Source of the DNA: Lineus longissimus
Lineage: Eukaryota > Nemertea > Pilidiophora > Heteronemertea > Lineidae
Direction of reading: 5' to 3'
Assembly (NCBI RefSeq): GCF_910592395.1
Contig: NC_088321.1
Coordinates: 16,244,001 to 16,308,000 of the forward strand
Length of the DNA: 64,000 nucleotides
A program made the translations under genes and the position numbers. This document shows positions 13,201 to 28,200 of this stretch, in pieces (within the stretch, counting starts at the first letter, position 1; each line of letters starts with the position of its first letter). The notes below the pieces were generated by a model. That model searched no databases. It was not told where the DNA came from and worked only from the letters and a program-made list of their open reading frames with translations.

Positions 13201-16200
13201 ATCCTAGTTTTTGTTGCATTTCACAGTACACGGCCTAACTCCCGCACTGGAAACAAACAAGAGGTCACTAGGCCTGTTGCTCAGCTTATCATCTGATCAT
13301 TCTTTCCAACCTCTGCAAACATTCCAGGCCTTTCAATTACATGGAGACCTCTACACCCTGTATTTTTTTAGCCTATTTTGGGGACATGTTTTGCTTTTTA
13401 GCTTAATTTGGGGACATTTCGTCGTGCCAATTTGCCTGAACATCGACGTCCTTATTGAATGACATTGTCACATGCACCTGAAAACTCATAATTTTAGGAT
13501 GAAAAGTATCAAATTAGGCCATTTAGGATGAGATTTGGTCATTTAAGGGGGTCAAGTTACCCCTTAAAAAAAAAAAATTTTTTTTTTTTTTTTTTGGGGA
13601 CATTTTTTCAGGGCCTAATTTGGGGACATGCCAAATTTCCTAAACCGTATAGCGGCGTGAAAATGATGTAATCGAAAGGCCTGCTCATTTGAAAATCTCA
13701 CCTGTGAATTATCTCGGGATGATTGAAACGTCCTAGAAAACGGATCGGAATTTTTATCTGAAAAGGAAAGGACGAAAGTTAGGATGATGACACAAAACAT
13801 AGCAGTCAGTGACACCCAGATGAGTTCCAGTAGTAACCATTAATGATCCAGTGGTAACCAGTGATGATCCAGTGGTAACCAGTGATGATCCAGTGGTAAC
13901 CAGGTGAGTTCCAGTGGTAACCAGTGATGATCCAGTGGTAACCAGTGATGATCCAGTGGTAACCAGTGATGATCCAGTGGTAACCAGTGATGATCCAGTG
14001 GTAACCAGTGATGATCCAGTGCAGTAACCTGAAGAGTTCCAGCGATGTCACTGGTAGAGTTCTCTGGTGATACCCAGTGGAGATCAAACATTAACCAGTG
14101 GAGTTCTGGTAGACTTCCGGTGCGACCACCAGTAGATCTTGTCCAGTAACCAATCAAGTTCCAGTGGTAACCTGTTGATTTCTGTAGTGATACCCAGTGG
14201 ATCAGAGTTCCAGTGAGAGCCAGAGAGTTCTGGAGGCCAAATTCAGTTTCAGTTGGCATGGATGAAGACCTTTTCTTTCCTCACTATTCACCATCTGAAC
14301 AACCAGGTCAGAATGGATATTTGCCATTGTACTTACTCATTAATGACGGAGGTATATCGTTATTTGTTACAAATGGATGCATATTTTCGTTAATAAAACT
14401 CTGGTTGTCATAAACCTGAAAAGACAAAAAGGAAACAAAATAGAAAATTTTGAAAACATTCCTCGTGCGAAATTCCCTTTAAAGGAGGATTTCTATTTTA
14501 GAGAAACTACAGACAGATAAGAAGTCCACCCCTACACTACCAGACCCTAACAATCCACATTTTTAATTACCCCAACTATGTTTCGACCAGGGTGGTCCTG
14601 ACAATAAGAAGAATTTGCCCGATCTGAAGAACACACGTCTTTTCTTCCCGCCCATTCATGATGAACTCTCGACCCGGTGTCTTCAATGACGTGTGTCGGA
14701 CAGTCATCATTCAGAAATTCAAGAAATCTGTCCCTTAAAAGATCAATGACAAAATCTCTTTGATTTTTATATTTTGCGTTGAATTTTGCAAGGCCAAGGG
14801 CGTTGACCTTGAAATGGTCCGACAAGAATCTGCTGAACGTCTTTGTCATGAAAATAAATCAGTCCTTTTATAATCAGATAAAATTTGATTTTCAAAGAGT
14901 AATGTCGACAAATCTTGGAAGTTTGAACAACTTCACTGGTACCTTCCCGATAACATGTGTATACATTACTGACGAGTTAAAACAAATATTTTTTAATACC
15001 CTGTTGACAATGCAGAAACATTGGGAACAGAAGAGATATCCTCAGCTGGTTGTGACATATACACACACAAAAATCTATAATGATGGCAATCTATTATCAT
15101 CATCCTACCACAGACAAACAATGATTCTCTGACGGCGAACATTGGCCTGGTTAGACATTAACTCCAAAGTCACTTCATTTCTATCCGAGATCTGATTCAG
15201 AGAGCGGATTTGGAGACAAGATAAGTTCTGCTCAAGGTTCAAACAAAACATCTGAAAATACCTTGTTGAAAATGTGATGACGTGGTTTAGTCGTAGAGCC
15301 TCTCATATCAGCTGGTTGTGACATCTAGACAGAAACTCATCTCTAAGTCATTTTCTTTCCTCCCGCTTTTAGATTTCAAATCGTGTAGTGATTTAGAGGC
15401 AAGAAAACAAACTACTCGCGGGGTTAAAACTTAAACTGAGGGTCAGACTTTACTGACGTAAGAACTGTTGTGGTCTCAATCACATGGCCATTTAGGGACC
15501 GGAAAGCTTGCCAGGGGGTGGCCTATCACTATCTCCCCGAGACATGTTTGTCCAATCAGATGGTCATCACATTGCCACGGCAACCAGTTTGGCCATTCCC
15601 AAACATTGTTCGTGATCACGGAACTGGCGCCGCTTCTTATGGCGGCTGTATCATCGCAAACGTTACCACGGTTACGAAAATATAAATCTTGACTGGACGA
15701 AGTGGAAGGAAATTGGCGAGAGATTACTATATGTCTAGATGTCAAAACCAGCTGCAGAATACCGCTGAGAGGCTGTGTCGTCAACTAGGTGTTTAAAAGC
15801 TCGCAGTTTAACCCTTGGAATTGTGGGATATGTGAATATACGAGGAGAAAGCTCGACTCCAGCATACCTTTTGCTTAGTTCAACTTCAGAATGAACGCAG
15901 CTGGAAATATACTCACCCTATTATCGTAATTTGAATTAGTGTCGTTATTTGAATTCCATGAGTTATTTTCTACTGAAACGAGAGAAGAGGAGAAATTCAT
16001 CAAAAATCAAGTTATTGGTTAAACAGCCTTTCCATCCATCAGAGACAAATGGAATTTCAAGAACTGAACAGAAATTTAAAATCGTTTGAATGAGTCAAAA
16101 CTAAGAGTAATACCATCTTTAATTGGATAGTTCAACAACTCTTGGAAAAGACACAGCAATCCTACACCAAATCTACATTTCATTTTTTTCAAATTCAATC

Positions 16201-19200
16201 CGTACACTTTACAGGAAAAAACAAAATTCCTTTATGACTTTATATTAACACGGTATCCATGGCAACCAATTGGCTCATCGTTGTCGGAGGTTTAAAGGTT
16301 AACCACTAATACAGCATCCTTGTTTCGAGCTCAGAGCAAGTCTATCAACTCCCAACAATGGGCGTCGAGATAACCCCCGTTTTCAATCACGCCCGCGTAA
16401 TAGGTTTGCCACATTGCAGTGTTGCGGACATCGCTCCAGTGTTGCGTATCTCGCCGCGGTATACGCTGTCTCGAGCAGGATAATGCAGCTTAAAGCACAC
16501 ATGTAATACCATGTGGATGTGTGAGACTTTTCGGTAAATGTTTTGCCTGAAGTCCTGGACAAAACACGCTTTCAGAGATATGATCATGAGTGTAGAAGTT
16601 GAACAAATTTTGAACAGTGTATAACTGACTGCCACCTGGTGGCAATCCAAAGAAGGTCAAATAGTACTCCGGATACACGACTTTTTTCAGGAGATTGATC
16701 AAATTGCTTTAACGATCACATCCGATCAAATTATTTCAAAAATGTAATAAGTAAAGATTGCTTGCCAAAATGAATCATAGTATAGGTGTGCTTTGATTCC
16801 GTATCAAGCTATGTTCGACTTGACACCATGTGCAATGTGCACATGAAACTGTACATGAATGTACACCGGTCTCGCTACATGCAACCTGAAGTGAACTTTA
16901 AAACGACGCCAGCACAAGCCTGTGCACGAAGTCTCGTCAAGAAACTAATCCTCCTAATTACGCTGAGGGTTAATTAAAACAATGAAATGCGATGCTAATC
17001 AAAATAAAATCGTAACCCAGTCCGGGTTTACCGATTCTGAATCAGGCCATGCTATTATTTTTGAAACAATTATAGCGAGGATCTACGCAAACGTCAACAT
17101 TGACGGCGTAGCGAAAGTTAGAGCTGAGGAGGTGTTCAAGTTTGAGGAGAAATCGGTCAATGAGCGGAAGATATTTCAATACCGCACAGAATCAATACCG
17201 GGATCTGCAACAACACAAACATTCATGGTCTAGGACAACGAATGATGATTTATACGGTTGCCAACTTTCCGAAGTTCTGAAGACCTTTTTACCAGGGACA
17301 AAACAGCCATGAAAGTCTTGATGCAAGTTTTATAACTTTTCGGGCCACTTCGCAGCAGATACAACAATGATACGCCATTTTGTGACACGGCACTTCAATG
17401 ATATTACTCATGGTTGAGGACATGCAGTAGCTTGTCCCTTGTAGGAGAGCCTCAGGTTACCCACTCACAGCATTCTACATTGACCCTTCCTGGCCAACAT
17501 GAATCAGCCCAAAACTCTCAGGAATTTCCATTTTTGGGCCAAGTTTCTCACAGCCACTTGGACACGCAGCAAAGTATGAAGTGCCATCAACTGCTTCCCT
17601 CTTGAATATGATGTATATGATGAATATGACAGTTACTTGAAGTCAAATGACGATTTCTCTCGATATTCTTCATAAGTTCTTCCTGCTACTTCGACATGAA
17701 CCCTGTCTGCAATTCCCTTTTTTCTGTATTGCACCATCCCCGTTACCGTCAGTCAAGATCACCATCACTATCGTCATCCATCGGTCGTCGTCATCATCAT
17801 CATCACCATCATCATGTTCGATACACTGCGGCCATGGGTAAAGATAGCCAAACCAAACTGTCTATATTCGGCCAAGAATATCGCCTCTGAAAACTTGTCA
17901 AACCAATATTTTGTGACAGTCGGCCTAGATTTTTTACTGCTACTTTGGAACAAAATGAACATGTGAGGCGACCCACTTGCGATGAATTGAAGGATGCTTC
18001 AGCATTTCCCGTTGTTAAGGCACAAAAACATACACTTTCACGACTGAAAATGAGCAAAACAGACCAATTGGACGGTCGAATTTGAATGGGGGGACGTGTT
18101 TTGGGGCGCGATGAGTTTAATGGCAGAAAATGAGCAACTCTGGTATATTTCAAGACAACGATGACAGATACAGTAAATCCGCATGTTTCACTGATGTTCT
18201 TCAGAACAATTGAAATTCCTTCCCTATGAAGGCAACTTTTTTCATTAATTTCTATTTGGAATATTCCCTTTTTCTCAAAACTGGCAAAAGTGCACTTTTT
18301 CGGCTGATCGTGGAACTCTGAGAGGGAGAAACCTACAGCGTCAAGCTAACACCATCTCAGAAAGCACCACTTTTTGCTCTGCATCGTGGGTAATTTGAGG
18401 TCAATTGATCCTTAAATCACATCATAAGAGGAACTGGGTTAATTTGGCAAATTTGATATAAATATGATCGCGTAACTCGATGTTTGTCCAACGACGAATC
18501 GAATATCTCTGGAGTTGTATGTCTGAAGAGAATGGAATTCATCCAGCACTTGGATGAGTTGAAAATTGCTGGCGGGACTTGGGACATCGATCCTTGTTTG
18601 AGCAGAGTTTGGGACAAGCAGTGTACTGCTTTGAGATTCAGCCAAAATTAGTTGTGGCAGTTGAAGTCAAGTGACTGCTTCCAGGGCACAAGTGATTAGC
18701 CTGCGTACACGAAGTTCTAATCAAGGGTCACAGAACTGCCACCACACCACTGCTATGAAAACATCTGTCCTAATTTCCCCACCCCATCCCGAAGTCAGTT
18801 ATAGATTTCCCATTCCTGAACTGATGGACTAGCGTCCATCAACATGCACTCCTAAAGGTATCCTGGTCACTAAATCAATTCTCGTCTTATCTCCCGTCTG
18901 AACGCCATTTTCACGTTAGGTGCCGGCCCATTAGCATTCTGGGATAGGTAATTACTCTTCTATGATGTTCACGATCGGTGGCGGAGGTCAAGTTAGATTT
19001 AGACCATCGGTATATGTTGCTATGGTAACCAATGAAGAAAGTATCAGAGTGATAGGTACGGGGCGATTATAGTCAGGTATATGATTCACAAGTTCGTTGT
19101 TGGTATAAACGGCAGGACAGGAAACGTAATTGTTCATTTACGCACTTCCTTGCTACAAATCAACTGCAAACAGAGAAGATGAAGGGCGGCATAGTTCTAT

Positions 19201-22200
19201 CAACATCAGCCTGCACTCGTTCAAGAATCACAAGATCTGCTTGATGTTGTTTGCTAGTAAGGTTGGGCGGTTACCAAGGTTGATGGTCACGTCATTTCAA
19301 AGTGAACCTGGCTGCACCCAACTGTCCCAAGTTGCCTGATACGAACTGTCACCAATGAAGATGAAATGGCAGGGCCATCCTGCATACCCAAGTTCTCCGA
19401 TCATCTTCGCCTCTTGGTCCACTCCCTGCGGGAAGATACAGACCCGAATAGGTTGGAAAAAATGCAGCCGTGTCATTGACCAAGGAGGGCTTTATTGCTG
19501 AAGGAAGGAGACAAGTTTGAACACAAAACGAAATTCGTGAACCAGTTAGAAGGACATGGGCACACACACCGTGCCTGAGTACCCGACATGCTCTTCGGAA
19601 ATACGTGATTACCCTACTCAAGTTTTTCCAGACAAGACTTATGAAAACACCGTCCATAAACAATAGGCAAAATCAGGTTCGTAGATATTGAATTGAAATG
19701 TGAGTAGCTATTAAATGTTTTTATACAGGGAAAACTCATGAACTTGGATGCAAGGTGAACTCGTGTACTGCTGGGAAACGCTGCGTATCCATAGACCGTT
19801 CCCTTGTGGTGTTGTTTCCATTGCCACCATAGACTGTTCCATGGTACAACTAATGGGAACATCCAGCTAGAAAGGCAAGCAAAGGTTTTCGTTTGTGTGC
19901 GGTGCGTCACAAGGTCACAAAGAACATGGAACAAGGGGAAACGTCACAAGGTCACAAAGAACCTGGAACAAGGGGAAACGCCACAAGGTCACAAAGAACA
20001 TGGAACAAGGGGAAACGTCACAAGGTCACAAAGAACATGGAACAAGGGGAAACGCCACAAGGTCACAAAGAACCTGGAACAAGGGGAAACGTCACAAGGT
20101 CACAAAGAACATGGAACAAGGGGAAACGTCACAAGGTCACAAAGAACATGGAACAAGGGGAAACGCCACAAGGTCACAAAGAACATGGAACAAGGGGAAA
20201 CGCCACAAGGTCACAAAGAACCTGGAACAAGGGGAAACGCCACAAGGTCACAAAGAACCTGGAACAAGGGGAAACGCCACAAGGTCACAAAGAACATGGA
20301 ACAAGGGGAAACGCCACAAGGTCACAAAGAACCTGGAACAAGGGGAAACGCCACAAGGTCACAAAGAACATGGAACAAGGGGAAACGCCACAAGGAACAG
20401 CAAATGAGTACGGTGCCAAATAGTCCATCGGAAGAACACACTATATCATCTGAGCTAGGTACGAGTTGATAAAAATAATGGTTCACTTTTCCTGCAATAT
20501 TTATACAATATTAAATATGCAACTAAAAATAAAGTTTCGCCTTCCTATTCTTATTTGATTTCATCTATTGTTGATAGAAGTTGTTTGGATTGGAGCAATC
20601 AGAACAAAATAACATAACCATAGACTTATGGTTGGGAGAGAGGCCTATTCTAGGTGGAATGGGGTAGCCTATGCCTATTCTAGGTTGAATCGGGTAGCCT
20701 ACGCCTGTACACCAAGTCGGTCGATGGTCAAATATGTTCCATGATTTCAGACCGTGCGATGAATTCTGGAAACTAACTGACCAGGAATTATGAAAGCAGT
20801 AACAATGCACAGCAGAAGAATCTGTTTATAATTGTTTTGTCCTCCTTACTTTAAAGCAAAAGGAGATCAAGGATTATACACCGAGAGCCTTTTTTATTCA
20901 CAGAATGCTCCAAGAGATACCAATTACAATGTTCTATCTAAAACCGCCTGCAATTTACTACTATTTATTCAAAATACGATAACGTTAGCTGATCAGTTAA
21001 TCGCTAAACCTCCGTTATGCTTAGAATGATTACTTAGCCTCTTGAAGATCCTGCAATGTTTTCAAGAATTGCAACCTTCCATCACCTACACCAACCTTGC
21101 AATGTTCAATATTGCAACATTATTATACCTTGAATAAATCGCGTGCCTGCACTGCATAGTGAAAGCTCTCCACATAGCCCGTTTGTTTTATAGGTCTAAC
21201 CTGAGTGGGATCTGATCCGCACGATAAAGTATCATCGGTGATGTACACCTCCGTCACAAAAACATCCAAAGGCGCCCACAATTTTTAAAGCTATTTATTA
21301 AAAAAATCTTCTTCAACTGGTGCAAGTTATCCTGCATGAAAGTTACTGGAGATAATTCTATGGAGGAAATCTTGCATCGCATCATCCTGCGATGCAAGAT
21401 ACTACTATCACCTTTTCCCCAACACTCACACTACTTGCAAAAAGTTTCAGCCTATCGGGAGTTTGGAGGTATAACCTGTCTCGTGTGAGAGATCTGATCG
21501 GCCAGATAAAGTATCATCACCATGTTGATTTAGAAATCAGAATGTCCCTAAAAATACCGACATTCGGAATCAGATAAGGTAATTTGATTCAAAGAGAACT
21601 CAAAGTAGTCAAGACCAACATGCAGTTAGCTGGGATTACACACATGAACGAAAAGGATCAACTGACCACAAAGTTTATTTGAGGGCAGACGGACTGATGG
21701 CCATGCGGTCTGGATTCATCCCACAGGTTCCAATCCAAGCGGACAATAAACCTGGTTGGTAGACTCCATCTTGCAATGCCACAGATCTGGTGACAGATTA
21801 TGCATCAGGTCCCATCATCAAGATATCATGAATATTAATAGCCATTTGATAATGTGAGTTTGCCTTCTATTCATCTTTGTAGTAAACATTCTGAAGGAAA
21901 CGTGCAACTCCAGAAAGCTTCCCTGCGGTGCACGGAAAGGTCATGCCGTTCAACACATTCAGGTTTTTTGTTCGTTTCTTTGCACATCAAGTATGCAGTT
22001 TGTAGCCATTTAACCCCCTAGGTAGATACGGTGATTAACTTGGCTTGAAATGTTATCAACAGTTCTGTGATCGAGAACTAAACAGAGAGGTTTTACTTGT
22101 TCTTCCTGTGACAGACACATATCTGTTGCTTTGACTGACTCAAATCACTATCTCGTCTGAGATGTTGTCGTCAACAGGGTAATATTTCTTGTTGGGGTAG

Positions 22201-25200
22201 TTCGATAAAACAGCAGTGACAATGAGAATATACTTCGCCAGTCATTCCCTCCGAGCACTTTCCGGACTTAAGGCATTCGGACTAGTTGCCACACAAGTTT
22301 TCGGTCTTCTTGTCCAGTGTCGACTCTTTTGTGACCAGACCTGACGTTATCATGCGTCCAATCATATCATAGAAATGTATCAAAAACAGATTTGATTTAT
22401 CTGTTTTTGATTGTACGGACCTCAAAGTTACAAGACTAATTTGCCGGCAGTCTTCTAAAGGTTCACGTCACCTTGTCTGGATGGGCTCAGGAGTACATGG
22501 CAAAGAAAACTATAAACAGCAAAACATTCACAGAAGCTAACGTTAAAGGGAAAAGCTTTCAAGATTTCAAAGGTATGCACGAGTATATGAGACATAGAAT
22601 AGAGGAAATCAGCTAAGTACCTTAATTGCCTCCAAGTAATTATAAAAATTCCATCGCATTAATGCACCTTAACGAGCGAGGAATCCACTCTTAACAAAAC
22701 AACAATTATTTCTTGAATAAAAGTTAAAGATTCAACACTATCAAAACCTCATCAGTGAGATTTTTTCTTAATGGACTTTCATCTGCAACCTGTCACATTA
22801 AACGAAGTAACAGCTGGTTCTGCCCACTCGTGACCAGAAGGTCTCGGTTGAGAAGGTCTTAACCCCCTCGACAGTGCCATATGAAACACAATTATACTGA
22901 AGCAAATCTATCAGCCAATCAAGTATTCGAGCATGATCTAATCCCAGCCCATCGCAAACCTGATGAACAAAACTGGCCGTCTTCCCACTTTTCACCAAGT
23001 TATCAAGGTAAACGTCATCGAGTTGTAACCAAAAGCGCAACGAAAGTACGATTTTGCCAAGGCATGGTTAATCAAATTAAACCAGGTATGTTGCAAAAAC
23101 TTTTAATGGGATAGAAACACCTTCGAGTAGAAAGAAACTGAACTTGGATCTAAAACTGATGAATGCCTTAAAAGATAGAAGTTTCAGAAGTTAATCATCA
23201 TTTACTAGAACTTTAGGGATAGCATAATAACAGTTTTGAACCCTGCAATGAGATTGGTTCCCATCAACCTAACATGCAACTAAGACCATGTGTGACAAAT
23301 GCAGTGATGTTATTTGCAGTGCTTCTGAGTTACATCTGACAAAACCCACTGCTAAGGTCAAGTATCTAGTCCATTTGTAATGCCGACTGGTCAAGACAGA
23401 AATAGAGTGTACTTTGTTCATTTCTGTTGACTCTTGACAAATCCAAACCTTGGATCAATAACTGAACTGACAACAGGATTACGCAGATCATCTCTAAACC
23501 AAGGACATTCTGATTGAAAACCTATTGTTCTTTCGACTGTGTGAAAACCCTCTACCTGGGCAGTTTATCATATTTAGAACACTCACCTGAAAAGACACAA
23601 GGAAAGAAATGTTTCGGTTCGTGTGCAGTTGCCAAGGACATTTTTTATTGGTTAATGTATTAGAGTTGACATTTTATTGAGATAAATTTTCACATTCGTC
23701 TCAGAAACGTTCAGAGTTGTTTCAAAATCGCTTATTAAAATGGTCGTGATTGATACCCGGTTGGTTTACAGAAAGTTACCCCGACCTTCACCGTCAAAGG
23801 AAGTGGATTTTGGTCTCTTAATTCCAGGGGAGCAAGCGCTGTTATATCAGGTGATTAACACAAGGAAGACGCAGGTGTTGCGGAGGATGTGACTATCTAT
23901 CACGTTAACACCTGCCGCGCCAATGCGACACGTTGATTCTAGATATTGCCCTACCGGTCTGAGACTAAGGGTGGTCCAATCTTTGTCTTGATATTGTCCA
24001 ATCAAATCAATGGCAGCAGAAGTATTGCGGGTTTTGAGTTTCAGTGATGCTATACACCGTGGAAGCTGCTCACTCAGACCCGCAGAGAAAGGGTGACCAA
24101 AAATGAAAATCTTGACTTTAGTTAAATTCTTGTCTTACTATCATGAAGGCTGTACGCCAACACATTTTTCGTAAACTGTGAGCGAGATCAGACTGGCACC
24201 TGTTAAACGCGGCTGACGGTACTGAACATTCAGCAGACAACAACATGTTTATGTATTTTTCTGCTATCCAGAAACGATGCTGGGAGAAAAATTGAAGAAA
24301 AGTCGTCAGTTTCCTTCTGAACTACAAAACTCCTTCAAATATTTTTAAGCCTTTCTGCAAAATCTCAATCTTGTAAGTTGTGGAAAGGCATGTTTCTCTT
24401 TCCAACAGATACAGGCACCTGCTTCATTTGGCCAACAGACGGTATGGAATTTATAGCAGATGACACCCACTCACTCACATTATCGTGGAAATTATTGAAA
24501 GATTGAAGAACTTTTCTTCCTTTTCTTTTTGAACTACAACATTCCATCAAATATTTAGAAATATTTTTAGCTTTTCAATAAAAAAATGTCCTAATCTCAC
24601 AACTGCCTGCATCTGTTTCTGTTTCCAATGGATACGGGCACCTGCTTCATTCAGCTGTGTCTGTATGGAATACCACTGCTTGTTCTCATGGCTGGAAGCC
24701 ATCTTGGATGAACCTGCTCGATACAAACACACCTGTGCAAGGTGCAAACAAGGTCAAGGACACCACTTGACATGAAAATCAGACGGCTACGATTCTTCAG
24801 CAGGCGACACAGTATCTTCCTTTCGGTTTACAATTTGAAGAAAACTTCTCCACAACTGCCAACCCTAGAGTTCAGCCTGGGTGAAAAAACGTCACTTGTG
24901 ATGATTTTAGCATGATTTTTAAACATTTTTCCCCGAGTCAAAGTGTAAAATGAAGTGTAATTCCTGAGTTTTTAAAATAATTTTAGCATGATTTTTAGAT
25001 ATCCTTCTTAGCGTCAAAGTGTAAGATGGCCCTAAAGCCGTACAATTGCGTAAAATTTCCCCCAAATGTGCAAGGGCAGGCAGTCGTGCTTCTTCTAAAG
25101 AACATTTCTTTAAAGATTTTCTCCAATTTTCTATGGAAACCAAGTAAATATCCTCTTTGATAAACGTCTTTGATAAACCTGACACAGGTAGGCCTAGAAC

Positions 25201-28200
25201 TAAACGCTATCAGAGTTTTGTTGCTGATATCCTCAATCAAATAACACTTTCTAATCAATCATCTTATGAATCTTAATCAGGTTATCTAACCTCGTTACTG
25301 ATACTTTCGTCGCAGGTAGAATTTTTTTATCTTTCTTGTAAAGCATTTTATCCAGTTGAAAGGTACAGTATCCCTACAATTGAAAGTACAGTAAAAGCTC
25401 TCTATTAAGGACACCCTCGGGACTGATAAGTGATGTCTTTAAGAGAGAGGTGTCCTGATAAGAGAGGTCAAATTGAAGGGCGACGACTAATTCAGGACCA
25501 AAACTAGTGTCCTGAATAGAGAGGGGTCCGCTTAGGGAGGTACTATTGAGCTTTACATATATCTGGCACGACCCAATAACTTTTTAAAGTGGTGTATCAA
25601 ATTGATGAGATACTCTAAGTATAAATCTTTGCTAATCACTTATCCCTCAGATTGTTTACATTGCGAAGGTGAGTCAGCCATTTTGTTTTTAGACTAATCA
25701 GACGCTCGGGCAGGAAAACAACAATAAATTTCACTTCTTAGTCACGAGACAGTGATGCACCTGATGTATCAAAGTGAAACTACCAGGTATTTCAGAGTGG
25801 TAATTATCGTATAGAAGATGTACTACCAGGTGTAACATGTATATAGGACTTGTCTGGTGGTGTAAGGCGGTGTTAAAGTGCATGTTTCTGTTATACATTG
25901 ACATGACAGGGCTGTAACTATGAGTTATGATACTCAACTGATACAGTGCTAAAGTACATGTACATGTAGCAGGTACCACCTCCCTTCAAAGTAGTAGCAA
26001 AACTTATGACACAATCACTCATTTTGTTCACATGTACATACTGCTGGTCCAACTATATCTAGTTCCTACTTCTAATACCAGGTGACGCCAATAGTCAAAC
26101 CTCAAAAATTCACAACTTCAAGTTACGTTATACGTGTGATCATACTTCATCATTCGTGGGCCAGGGTGGGTTAAAAACCACAAGAATAAGAAGACACTGC
26201 TCTGTATAGAGAATAAGTTACCTGGATGGTAGTGGCCCGCGGCAAAATTACAAGATATCAACCGGTATAGTGCTAACACATTCGAGAAGGAGATCTCAAC
26301 CAATCTTGTGATGATGGAGGCAGCGCCACGCGTCTGATGTCAGAATGGTGGAGAATTGGTTCTGAATTAACCACCATTTATATTGGCATGAGACGGGCGA
26401 AGGATCTGGCAAGCATGGCATGACGTGTCCTAATTGGTGGGGAATGGGTTCAGGACTACCAACTGGACAGAAAAGGCCAAGTCGCCATCTATCAACTCAG
26501 TACGGGGCACTGCCTTGAGACCCAAACTTCACATGAAGAGAGTCTGACTGTATCCAATTCGACTGCAAATGTTGTCTTAATAGCGTGCAAAGAATATACT
26601 GCAGGATTCTCCCCTGAAGAAAAGGAAGACAGGACTTTTCAGTGGAGCAAAAGACAAAACTGTGGGGAACTGTCTGCGAGGATATAATGGTTATGAAAGC
26701 CGACCGCAGAAGAAGGTTCCCTGCAGACAACAGGCTGGAAGATCAGGAACCAGTATGGCATGGAGCTTTATCTCGTAGAAGCACGAAAGATCTCTGATAT
26801 AGGTGGATGGTAAAGGGATAAGATAATATGATCATGAGCTGAAAAAGATATCTATCCGTTTATCTCCCTTGATAAAAGTACAAGAAGCTACTTTTTATCT
26901 GTGTTTACACTTCAGAATATGTTTAGAATACCCAGGACATAAACACAAAGTTCCCTCCTCATAAACAAGTCAATGGTTGTTTAGTGGATTGTCCATCATT
27001 AGTTTGTTTAGCAACAAGGGATTTTTCTAGAATTAACCCGCTGAGGGAAAGCAGCAAATGTTAGATAGATGCCAAGACAGACAAACTAACTCTATAATCT
27101 AAGCTAAATGTTCTTGGAAAGATCGTGAATACAGAAGAAACAGGGATGATCCAACGACCTTGACCCAAAAGTCAATAACCAATCATGATCGCAGATGTTC
27201 GTTACCATAGCGACCAAGTAACAGCTGGTGTGGCTGTGGAAACAGGTGGTGGTCATGATGTACCATCCAGTGTTTTAATTTATATGCACATATTTATTTG
27301 CATGTCGGTATAGGAGATTGCATCTATAGAATTTTTATGGAGTTTTATGTCTAACCCAAGCCCTGCATTGTTTAACTTGGTACTGGCAGTATGTAGGCCT
27401 CGCAAGGATGGCAACAGCCAGAAGTTCAATATTTTTATGAAAATCTGCTTATTTATAGATTTTTCGAGCTCTTGGAAATAGTCACATCCTGCAAATGATA
27501 TCTCAAATAATCATATTGTAGATAGAAACTTGTGTCTCCACCTTCATGAGTTAAAGAAGAGGGACATCGTGCTGCACCTATGACAGCAACTTTGGATTTA
27601 TGGGTTGGAATCTGGGTGGAGAGACCTGGTATTAACTTTCTGGTGGGGTAACTTTCTGCTGAACATGATGGGCTTGACCTGGTGACAAGTTCCATGGAGA
27701 GGAGGACGGTTAATCTGTTCAGCAGTGACACAATATCAGTCGAACTTAAAACTGACATTTCCAAAATCGCACATCATGGGTTAAACGATGACAAATAATG
27801 TTTCCTTTTAATCACAGCATTCAATTCTCAGGAACAGACCCAATGCCATCCCAATCTCCGCTCCTTGATAACTTGGCGACATGGCAAGATTTATCACCGC
27901 ATTTACTCGCGAAACGATCAGTGAACATACAGAGCGATTGTTCATTGTAATCATGAATCGGCCAATGAGATTAGAGGACGTGAGGCCATTATTGTGCCAT
28001 CAATGCGTCGCAAGCCAAAAACTAATTGAAATTTCATCGCTGGGTTTTTGCCGGGGTTGATTACCTCGGAGGGGTTATTCGTTTAAGATGGGCTGGCACT
28101 AGTAGGATGGAAACATTAAACGGATGCTGCATATTGCAGTCATGATACCTGGACAGTCATTATCGCCTTCAGATTTTAGAATTTACTGTCTTTGGTTAGT

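Noticed and set aside
13806-14259. Two minus-strand repeat ORFs (HWIITGY cycle)
   Set aside because: Generated by the 21-bp minisatellite in an intron.
14547-14849. 100-codon minus-strand ORF as a gene
   Set aside because: Protein-like but unrecognised, no splice or start context; kept only as a note within the intron entry.
15040-15080. Similarity to 61700-61735 (PQLVVTYTH against PQLVLTYTH)
   Set aside because: Only about 24 bases agree loosely, with no similarity on either side; probably chance.
19804-20469. Three overlapping repeat ORFs as a repetitive protein gene
   Set aside because: All three frames are equally open because of the unit sequence; no promoter or splice evidence.
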